DNA of 64,000 bases, taken from positions 1-64,000 of the forward strand of contig JANXTY010000020.1 in the NCBI GenBank assembly GCA_025352145.1. The letters run 5' to 3'. Below are positions 53,805 to 61,437 of this stretch, piece by piece. The position numbers were made by a program, and so were the translations under genes. Numbering within the stretch: position 1 is the first letter of the stretch; each line of letters begins with the position of its first letter. The notes beneath the pieces were generated by a model, which saw nothing but the letters and a program-made list of their open reading frames with translations, ran no database searches and was not told the DNA's origin. The stretch is from Oxalobacteraceae bacterium (GTDB lineage Bacteria; Pseudomonadota; Gammaproteobacteria; Burkholderiales; Burkholderiaceae_D).

Positions 53805-55889
53805 ATGAAGACAACAATGAAAAATCATATAAACCTTGCTCGACTGGGATTGGCTTTTCTCGCCAGTATTGCCATTATTCTGCCCTCATTCGCCGCTGTC
53901 ACGCTGACAGCAAATACCAGCTCCCGCACTGCGACGATCTCCAACGCGTTTCTCACCGCTACGTTCAACAGCGCTGGAAAGGTCACTGCGCTGACGTACG
54001 GTGGACGCAATATCATCAATGGTCGCGCCGGCTTCTACATGTCGAACACGGCCACAGCGTGGAGCCCCACCGGACTTAGCGTGGTCACGAACACCTCGAC
54101 AATGGCGGACATCGCCTATACGAGCGCAATGGGCGAACATCATTACGTGGTACGTGACGGTGTCAGCGGCATTTATTCTTATTTTATCTCGGGAAATATG
54201 GGGGGTGCGGTAGGCGAATTTCGAACAATCTATCGGGTCGATCCGGCGGTGTTTCCTAATTCCTTTAACATGCGGCGCTCTGGAGCCATGCCGACACTGG
54301 CGCAGATTAACGCGGGGACCGAACTGCAGGATTCCACTTATCAGCTAATGAACGGCACGGTATATACGAAATACGACTGGGCCGACTACGTGATCGGCGA
54401 TCACGTGCATGGCGTATACGGTAACAATTTCGGTCTGTGGGTGATTCCGGTTAGTTCTGAGGCTTACAACGGCGGGCCAATGAAACAAGAATTGATGGTT
54501 CACGTAGAGAGCAATACCGGTGACAGCACAGTTTTGAACATGCTGTCGGCCAGTCATTTTTCTGCGCCCGCAGTGACCGTACCGAGCGGCAAAATTTTTG
54601 GCCCTTGGTTGGTATATCTCAACAACGGTAGCAGTGCCGATGCGTTGGCGCGGGCCACTACCGAGGAAGCCGCGTGGCCTTACCAGTGGTTGTCGAACTC
54701 CACTTATCCCACTGCCCGTACCACTGTAGACGGCAAGCTTCAGATAGCCGACGGGCGTTCCACCAACGGTGTGCGTGTGGTGTTAGCCGAGGCTGGCAGT
54801 GATCTTTACGCGGTCGGTGCGTCTTATTGGTTCAGCGATCTTTGCGATTTCGCGGGTAATTTTAGTATTCCAAAAGTACGGCCCGGTACTTACACGCTGT
54901 ATGCCTATGCCACGCAGGGCGATGTTACCGCGCAGTTCCAGAAAGCGAATATCGTCGTGAGTGGTTCTTCCACTAATCTCGGCACGCTCACCTGGACGCC
55001 GCCGAATTACTCCAACAAGCTTTGGACAATTGGCACGGCAGACCGCAAAGCTGCGGAATTCAAACTCGGCGACCAACTGCGTTCGTATGCACTTTTTAAG
55101 CAGGTACCCGCCAATCTCACCTATACAATCGGTACGAGTACGCCGCTAAGCAACTGGTATTTTGTCCAAACCGGCGTGGGTAAATGGACGATTAATTTCA
55201 ATCTGAACCAAGCATATACGGGCAATGCTCACCTCACGATCGCCGTCGCCGGCGCTGCGAAAACGCCCACTGTCAACGTCCTCGTGAACGGCACACAAGT
55301 AGGCGCGTTGAGTTATCCGAACGATGGTAGCGTTTACCGTAGCGCGAACCAAGGCGGATACTATCGTCTCACGCAGTTCGATTTCTCCTCGTCGCTGTTG
55401 CACCCGGGGGCTAATTCGGTTGTGCTCGACATGACCGCTTGCGCGGGCGAACCGACGCCCGGTGGCATCGAATACGATATTATCAAGCTTGAGGCCGATG
55501 GTGCCGCCGGTGTGACAACCTACCAGGCTGAGTCGGCCGTACTCGGTGGAGGCAGCGTAGTAGAAAGTACGAACGCCGGATTCAATGGAACGGGTTATGT
55601 CAATCTTTCCACGACCGGTAGCACGTTGACTTTTAATAGCGTCAATGCCGGTGGCGGCGGAGCGAAGACGTTGACCATCCGCGCGGCAAACGGCACCACT
55701 GCGGATCGCACCGGTGCCATCCTGATCAACGGTGTCTCGCGGCCCATCACTTTCGCTCCCACGGGCGCGTGGACGACGTGGACGAATATGGTGCTCACAG
55801 TGAATTTGAACAGTGGGACAATGAATACGATTCAGTTGCAGTCGAACGGTCAGGATTTGGCCAATATCGATCAACTGCAGATAGAATAA
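53805..55889 (+). CDS. rhamnogalacturonan lyase PL4 with C-terminal CBM35-like module
   Basis: A 694-residue exported lyase. A signal peptide ends near SFA (about residue 28). The catalytic PL4 domain (about 30-300) shows EAYNGGPMKQELM, shared with the lyase at 37340. A fibronectin-type domain (about 310-400; GTYTLYAYAT) and a jelly-roll domain (about 405-565; LWTIGTADRKAAEF, EYDIIKLEADG) follow. Residues about 570-694 add a carbohydrate-binding module of CBM6/CBM35 type (TTYQAESAVLGGG and GFNGTGYVNLS), absent from the other PL4. An ATG four codons later is also possible as start. It is a single gene. Confidence 0.91.
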   Translation: MKTTMKNHINLARLGLAFLASIAIILPSFAAVTLTANTSSRTATISNAFLTATFNSAGKVTALTYGGRNIINGRAGFYMSNTATAWSPTGLSVVTNTSTMADIAYTSAMGEHHYVVRDGVSGIYSYFISGNMGGAVGEFRTIYRVDPAVFPNSFNMRRSGAMPTLAQINAGTELQDSTYQLMNGTVYTKYDWADYVIGDHVHGVYGNNFGLWVIPVSSEAYNGGPMKQELMVHVESNTGDSTVLNMLSASHFSAPAVTVPSGKIFGPWLVYLNNGSSADALARATTEEAAWPYQWLSNSTYPTARTTVDGKLQIADGRSTNGVRVVLAEAGSDLYAVGASYWFSDLCDFAGNFSIPKVRPGTYTLYAYATQGDVTAQFQKANIVVSGSSTNLGTLTWTPPNYSNKLWTIGTADRKAAEFKLGDQLRSYALFKQVPANLTYTIGTSTPLSNWYFVQTGVGKWTINFNLNQAYTGNAHLTIAVAGAAKTPTVNVLVNGTQVGALSYPNDGSVYRSANQGGYYRLTQFDFSSSLLHPGANSVVLDMTACAGEPTPGGIEYDIIKLEADGAAGVTTYQAESAVLGGGSVVESTNAGFNGTGYVNLSTTGSTLTFNSVNAGGGGAKTLTIRAANGTTADRTGAILINGVSRPITFAPTGAWTTWTNMVLTVNLNSGTMNTIQLQSNGQDLANIDQLQIE

Positions 55890-56401
55890 ACGGAGCAGAG
55901 CGCCATAAAAAAAGATGAATATTTTCGTTGTTGGCCGGGGCTCGATTAGTTTCTAGTCCCGGCGGTAATATTCAACTCAACGTTTTCTCCTTCATCAGTG
56001 ACCGCATTACCTATTCGGTGAAATAGAAAGGCGGGCTGGTGATTGAGGGATGTCCTTTAAGTTCTCGCGACAAATAAGTCTCATCCTTTGTGCTTGGCAT
56101 GATCATCACGGCCGTCATGTTTAACCCAGATTTCCCATTAGACCGCTTTCTTTTCTGCCAAAGCCGCCTGTTTGCTGGCGCTGGCGTAAAAATGAAGATC
56201 GCGGATTGAGTGAGGGCGCTACGAGTCCCATTGCTTTTCTGGCGCACCGCCTGGCAGCTTCGGCGTTCCAGTGGAGCCGACGTGCCCCTCATGCCTTGAA
56301 GTTGCTAATCAGACCCACATGATGAAAATTGAGGGGCCGCGCGCTCAAGAGACCGGATTTAACGCAAAATAGCAGCATCGTCATTTTGCAGGATCTGTTA
56401 C
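55890..56401. other. intergenic region with a hairpin, no gene seen
   Basis: About 510 bases. GCCGGGGCT (55934-55942) with AGTCCCGGC (55955-55963) forms a hairpin with one G-T pair and may end the lyase transcript. A 93-codon frame at 56011-56292 on the minus strand has no protein character. The region before 56402 should hold the promoter of the formate dehydrogenase genes, which I cannot place. Confidence 0.45.
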
Positions 56402-58099
56402 GTGAAAACAAAATTGCTAAAGCCGCCGCGCTCCCGACTCAAAGGGCGTCAGCCTGAGGCAGCGGCGCTGGCTGAGGTAGAGAATTTGATGGGAAATTTC
56501 TCTCCCGACTCTCGTCTTCTCATTGAATTTTTGCATCGCATTCAAGATACTCACCATCAGATTAGCGCAGCGCATATTGTTGCGTTGGCGCATAAGTTGA
56601 AATTGTCGCAGGCCGAAATCTATGAGGTGGCGACTTTTTATCATCATTTCGATGTCGTCAAGGGCGAAGACGATATATCCCTTAGTGCGGCCCAACTCAC
56701 GATTCGGGTTTGCAATGGACTCTCATGTGAGATGGCGGGCGCTGATAAATTACTAGCGGACTTACAAGTGCTTCACGTGCATCCAGTTCGGGTAATGAGT
56801 GCGCCTTGCATTGGCCGTTGCGACGCTGCTCCGGCGGTGTGCGTGGGGCAGAATGCGTTTGGCAATGCTTCTCTCAAAAGTGTTAATGCGGCAGTAGATA
56901 CAGGCCAGATAACGTCAGCTACACTACTTGTTCCTGATCTCGGCGCTGCATTAGCGCAGGGTGCCTACCGGGTAATCCAACACTGTTTATCTGGGTCGAT
57001 CACGGTTGAGGCGGCAATTTCACAAATGGAAGATGCTGGTCTGCGTGGTTTGGGCGGCGCTGGTTTTCCATCCGGTCGCAAATGGCGCATCGTGGCCGCC
57101 GCGTCGGGGCCGCGTTTGATGGCGGTAAATATCGACGAAGGCGAGCCGGGTACTTTTAAGGATCGCGCCCTATTGGAACGCGACCCGCATCCCTTTCTGG
57201 AAGGCATGTTGATCGCGGCATGGGTAGTCGATGTGGCGGAAATTTATATTTATCTGCGCGATGAATATCATGCCATCCGTAGCATGTTGGAAACCCAATT
57301 AGCCGCGTTAATCAGCATGCTCACACCCTGGTACACGCAGAGAGAAAAAAGCATGCCCAGGCTTCACCTGCGGCGTGGTGCAGGAGCTTACATTTGTGGT
57401 GAAGAGTCCGCCATGATCGAATCGATCGAGGGCAAACGCGGGTTGCCGCGCCTGCGTCCTCCTTATGTCGCGCAACGTGGTTTGTTCGGACGGCCAACTT
57501 TGGTGCACAACATGGAAACATTATCTTGGGTGCCGCAGATTCTGGATCGGGGTGCGGCTGCATTTACTACGCATGGCAGAAATGGTAGGAAAGGATTGCG
57601 TAATTTCTCCGTTAGCGGACGGGTTGTCAAACCCGGTGTACACCTTGCTCCAGCGGGCATCACCTTGAATGAATTGGTACATGAATTTTGCGGCGGCATG
57701 TTGCCGGGGCATAGGCTGTATGGCTATTTACCGGGCGGTGCTTCTGGTGGAATTCTGCCAGCGCATCTGGCGGATATTCCACTCGACTTCGATACCTTGC
57801 AGGCCTATGACTGTTTTATTGGATCGGCGGCGATTGTGGTGTTGTCGCAGCACGATCGGGCACGCGATGCGGCCCTGAATACGATAAAATTTTTCAAACA
57901 TGAGAGTTGCGGTCAATGCACGCCATGCCGCGCTGGCACCGAAAAGGCCGTGTCGTTACTGGCTGAAAAATCGTGGAATAAATCGTTGCTCGGTGACCTG
58001 GGAAAGGTGATGCAAGATGCATCGATTTGCGGTTTGGGACAGGCAGCACCCAATCCGTTTCTAAGCGTGATGAAATATTTTCCGAAAGAAGTGGAATGA
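56402..58099 (+). CDS. fdsB: formate dehydrogenase, fused gamma-beta (NuoE-NuoF type) subunit
   Basis: A 565-residue fusion. Residues about 20-95 are the helical part and 98-180 the thioredoxin-like [2Fe-2S] domain of FdsG/NuoE, with Cys104, Cys109, Cys136 and Cys140. Residues about 195-565 are the FdsB/NuoF flavoprotein: GLGGAGFPSGRKW, VNIDEGEPGTFKDR (FMN/NAD) and the [4Fe-4S] Cys of SCGQCTPCRAGTE with a distal Cys in SICGLG. It would pass electrons from formate to NAD. The start is GTG 56402 with AGGA upstream. It overlaps the alpha-subunit gene by four bases. Confidence 0.93.
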   Translation: MKTKLLKPPRSRLKGRQPEAAALAEVENLMGNFSPDSRLLIEFLHRIQDTHHQISAAHIVALAHKLKLSQAEIYEVATFYHHFDVVKGEDDISLSAAQLTIRVCNGLSCEMAGADKLLADLQVLHVHPVRVMSAPCIGRCDAAPAVCVGQNAFGNASLKSVNAAVDTGQITSATLLVPDLGAALAQGAYRVIQHCLSGSITVEAAISQMEDAGLRGLGGAGFPSGRKWRIVAAASGPRLMAVNIDEGEPGTFKDRALLERDPHPFLEGMLIAAWVVDVAEIYIYLRDEYHAIRSMLETQLAALISMLTPWYTQREKSMPRLHLRRGAGAYICGEESAMIESIEGKRGLPRLRPPYVAQRGLFGRPTLVHNMETLSWVPQILDRGAAAFTTHGRNGRKGLRNFSVSGRVVKPGVHLAPAGITLNELVHEFCGGMLPGHRLYGYLPGGASGGILPAHLADIPLDFDTLQAYDCFIGSAAIVVLSQHDRARDAALNTIKFFKHESCGQCTPCRAGTEKAVSLLAEKSWNKSLLGDLGKVMQDASICGLGQAAPNPFLSVMKYFPKEVE

Positions 58100-60855
58100 T
58101 GAGCGCCAATATCACCGATCTTGCCATTGCCTTTTCTCTGAACGGCCAGCCGGTTGAAGCGGCGGTCGACGAAACCATTATCCAGGCAGCACAACGCTAC
58201 GGCATAACGATTCCCCATCTTTGCTATAAAGAGGGAATGCGTCCTGACGGCAATTGCCGCGCATGCGTGGTTGAGATCACAGGAGAGCGGGTTTTAGCAC
58301 CCTCATGTTGCCGCTATCCAACTGGGGGCATGGTGGTGCACACCAATACGCCCCGTGTCTTGCATTCGCAGAAGATGGTGTTGGAATTGTTGAAAGCCGA
58401 CATGCCTGAGGGCAAACACGCCAACGGCTACAAAGTGGATAACGAGCTGGAACATTGGGCGCAAAAATTAGGGGTGACGCAAGCCCGATTTAGACGTATC
58501 GAGCGTCAGCACCCACAGCCGGATTTCTCCCATCCTGCCATGACGGTTAATCTCGACGCCTGTATCCAATGCACCCGCTGTGTACGCGCCTGTCGTGAAG
58601 AGCAGGTCAACGATGTGATCGGTTTGGCATTTCGCGGTAGCGCATCGAAGATTGTATTCGATCAGGAGGATGCGATGGGTTTATCCACTTGTGTGGCTTG
58701 CGGTGAGTGTGTGCAGGCCTGTCCAACTGGCGCACTGGCACCGGCGCATGGTGCGGCAATGCTGACTGCCGATCGCAGTGTCGATTCCTTATGTCCTTAT
58801 TGCGGAGTCGGTTGTCAAACAACGATACAGATTCAAGCAGAAAAAATCATTCGCGTTGAAGGTCGTCACGGCCCGGCAAATGAAGAGCGATTGTGCGTGA
58901 AGGGACGTTTCGGTTTTGATTACGTCCATCATCCAGAACGTCTCACAAAGCCGCTCATCCGCAAAATAGAATATCCAAAAAATGCCCGCTTTGAGACTTT
59001 GCCAGCTAACAAGCAAGACATGTTCCGCGAAGCTTCGTGGGAAGAAGCGCTCGACCTGGCAGGCGGCGCGCTCAAACGCTTGCGTGATGAGATCGGCTCG
59101 CACAGCTTGGCCGGTTTCGGTTCCGCCAAAGGCTCGAATGAAGAGGCTTACCTGTTTCAAAAACTAGTGCGCACCGGTTTTGGCACCAACAACGTCGATC
59201 ACTGTACGCGCCTGTGCCACGCATCGAGCGTGGCAGCTTTGCTGGAAGGATTAGGTTCCGGCGCGGTCAGTAATCCGGTCAAGGATGTGGAACATGCCGA
59301 ATTAATTTTTGTGATTGGCGCCAATCCGGTGGGCAACCACCCGGTGGCGGCGACCTGGATGAAAAATGCGGTCAAACGTGGGGCTAAACTGGTTTTGGCC
59401 GATCCACGCCGTTCTGAATTTGCGCGCCATGCCTGGCATTATTTACAGTTCAAACCGGACACCGATGTCGCCTTGCTCAATGCCATGATGCAGGTCATTA
59501 TCGAAGAGGGCTTGACCGACCCTACGTTTATCGCCGACCGGACCAATGGTTTCGACCTGATCCGGGACAACGTGAAAGATTTCACGCCGGAACAGATGGC
59601 ACCGATCTGCGGCATCCCTGCACCCGTTATCCGTGAAGTGGCGCGTGCTTATGCGACGGCAAAAGGCGCAATGATTTTCTGGGGCATGGGGATCTCTCAA
59701 CATACCCACGGCACCGACAATGCACGTTGCCTGATTGCGCTGGCGCTGATCACGGGCCAGATCGGCCGACCCGGTACCGGCTTGCATCCGCTACGTGGTC
59801 AGAACAACGTGCAAGGTGCCTCCGATGTAGGCTTGATTCCGATGATGTTTCCCGATTACCAGCGCGTCGATAACGTCATTGCGCATCAGCGTTTTGAAGC
59901 ATTGTGGAATACTAAACTCGATAATCAGCCCGGCCTGACCGTGGTCGAAATCATGCACGCCGCCCAGCGCCGGGAAATTCGCGGCATGGCTATCATGGGT
60001 GAAAATCCGGCCATGTCCGACCCCGATGTGCAACATGCACGCGACGCGCTGGCTAGTTTGAATATGCTGGTGGTACAGGATATTTTTTTGACCGAAACCG
60101 CGTGGCTGGCCGATGTGGTATTGCCTGCATCGGCTTTCCCGGAAAAGACCGGCAGCTTCACCAATACCGACCGTTGGGTGCAATTGGGAAGGCAAGCGCT
60201 GCAACCGCCGGGCGATGCACGTCAGGATTTGTGGATCATTTGCGAACTGGCGAAACGGCTTGACCTCGACTGGAATTACCCGCACCCGCGTGATGTTTTT
60301 AACGAAATGCGTTTGGGTATGAACAGCATTGCAGGCATCACTTGGGAGCGCCTGGAGCGCGATGGCGCGGTGGTGTATCCCTGCTTGCAGGAAGGCGATG
60401 CCGGTCAGCCGATTGTGTTTCACGATAGTTTTCCGACTGCAAACGGTAAGGCACGGCTGGTACCGGCACAACTGATTCGTGCCAACGAATTGACCGATGC
60501 CGAGTATCCCTTCGTGCTCATTACCGGTCGCCAGTTGGAACACTGGCACACGGGCGCCATGACCCGCCGCGCCAGCGTGCTCGATGCGCTAGAGCCGGCC
60601 GCTACCGTGTCTATGCATCCCACGGATATGGCCACGCTCATGATCAAAGCAGGGGAGTCGATTACCGTGCAATCGCGGCGCGGTCAGATCAGCCTTGCAG
60701 TGCGGCGCGATGAAGGCACGCCCCAAGGATCGGTGTTTATTCCCTTTGCTTATGTGGAAGCGGCAGCCAATTTACTGACCAATGATGCGCTTGATCCTTT
60801 TGGAAAAATTCCTGAATTTAAGTATTGTGCGGTGCGGGTCGCGCGTGAAACTTAA
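58096..60855 (+). CDS. fdsA: NAD-dependent formate dehydrogenase alpha subunit
   Basis: A 919-residue molybdenum or tungsten bis-MGD enzyme that oxidises formate to CO2. The N-terminal [2Fe-2S] domain has Cys43, Cys54, Cys57 and Cys71/72. Two ferredoxin [4Fe-4S] sites follow (CIQCTRCVRAC, CVACGECVQAC), then the [4Fe-4S] site of the catalytic domain (CPYCGVGC). The active-site Cys is residue 374 in HCTRLCHASS, so it is the Cys and not the selenocysteine form. The region where complex I NuoG carries a His-Cys3 cluster has no Cys here. Start at 58096 (ATGA overlap with fdsB) or 58099. Confidence 0.95.
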   Translation: MMSANITDLAIAFSLNGQPVEAAVDETIIQAAQRYGITIPHLCYKEGMRPDGNCRACVVEITGERVLAPSCCRYPTGGMVVHTNTPRVLHSQKMVLELLKADMPEGKHANGYKVDNELEHWAQKLGVTQARFRRIERQHPQPDFSHPAMTVNLDACIQCTRCVRACREEQVNDVIGLAFRGSASKIVFDQEDAMGLSTCVACGECVQACPTGALAPAHGAAMLTADRSVDSLCPYCGVGCQTTIQIQAEKIIRVEGRHGPANEERLCVKGRFGFDYVHHPERLTKPLIRKIEYPKNARFETLPANKQDMFREASWEEALDLAGGALKRLRDEIGSHSLAGFGSAKGSNEEAYLFQKLVRTGFGTNNVDHCTRLCHASSVAALLEGLGSGAVSNPVKDVEHAELIFVIGANPVGNHPVAATWMKNAVKRGAKLVLADPRRSEFARHAWHYLQFKPDTDVALLNAMMQVIIEEGLTDPTFIADRTNGFDLIRDNVKDFTPEQMAPICGIPAPVIREVARAYATAKGAMIFWGMGISQHTHGTDNARCLIALALITGQIGRPGTGLHPLRGQNNVQGASDVGLIPMMFPDYQRVDNVIAHQRFEALWNTKLDNQPGLTVVEIMHAAQRREIRGMAIMGENPAMSDPDVQHARDALASLNMLVVQDIFLTETAWLADVVLPASAFPEKTGSFTNTDRWVQLGRQALQPPGDARQDLWIICELAKRLDLDWNYPHPRDVFNEMRLGMNSIAGITWERLERDGAVVYPCLQEGDAGQPIVFHDSFPTANGKARLVPAQLIRANELTDAEYPFVLITGRQLEHWHTGAMTRRASVLDALEPAATVSMHPTDMATLMIKAGESITVQSRRGQISLAVRRDEGTPQGSVFIPFAYVEAAANLLTNDALDPFGKIPEFKYCAVRVARET

Positions 60856-61364
60856 ATTGATGAAGTCGAGATAAATTACATGCAGTAACCATCTTTACTT
60901 CTGCACACGGTGAAATTCGAATAGGCGATATTTGAGATGTTGTGGTCGCCGACAAGTGCCACTGACTTCCCCCTGTTTTGTCTAAAAAAAACCACATGCA
61001 ACCCATTGTTTAGCTTTTTATTTTGATGTTTAATTTGCATGCAATAAATTTGTCGTTCCCAGCTGGGATTGAGGCAATTGTGTCTTGTTGTCGTCTGAGA
61101 AGTGGGGGAGTAGTCGTGTTGAGACGAAGTTAATTGCGTGGCCTATTTGGAGTAACTTACCACCTATACGATTTCGGCATACTTGGAGAGATATAATTTA
61201 TTTGAATAATATGGATCCGTTTAATATGATAATTCCCTGCAAAAAATCACCTGTGAAATCAAGTGCTTAGTTGAATACCAATCGAGCGACGTGATGAGAT
61301 TTTCCTTCATGTTAATGAGGTATGCGATCTTGGCGGATCTATGTGGATAGATTGTGCAATACAA
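60856..61364. other. intergenic region, no gene seen
   Basis: About 510 bases between the formate dehydrogenase operon and the TonB-dependent receptor. AT-rich near its 3' end. No fdhD/fdsC or fdsD gene is present. I see no convincing reading frame or terminator. Confidence 0.45.
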
Positions 61365-61370
61365 TATAAT
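61365..61370 (+). promoter_or_regulatory. candidate -10 box of the TonB receptor gene
   Basis: TATAAT, 67 bases before the start codon. A matching -35 box is poor (TGGATA-like), so an activator may be needed. Confidence 0.35.
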
Positions 61371-61401
61371 AAGTATTTTGCAAGTTTTTAATTTAAAAAA
61401 A

Positions 61402-61420
61402 TGGCCGAACAACGGCCGAT
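61402..61420 (+). promoter_or_regulatory. hairpin just before the TonB receptor ribosome binding site
   Basis: ATGGCCG and CGGCCGAT flank a five-base loop, giving a seven-base stem that ends four bases before AGGAGGAG. It may stabilise the mRNA or modulate translation. Confidence 0.4.
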
Positions 61421-61437
61421 ATCAGGAGGAGTAGGAC

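Noticed and set aside
55146-55874. 242-codon frame antisense to the second PL4 gene
   Set aside because: Lies opposite the jelly-roll and CBM modules, and has the Arg/His-rich look of a shadow.
56011-56292. 93-codon frame on the minus strand upstream of formate dehydrogenase
   Set aside because: Low-quality composition, no start signal and no recognisable motif.
59791-60549. 252-codon frame antisense to the formate dehydrogenase alpha gene
   Set aside because: Complete overlap with a conserved enzyme; composition is that of a reverse complement.
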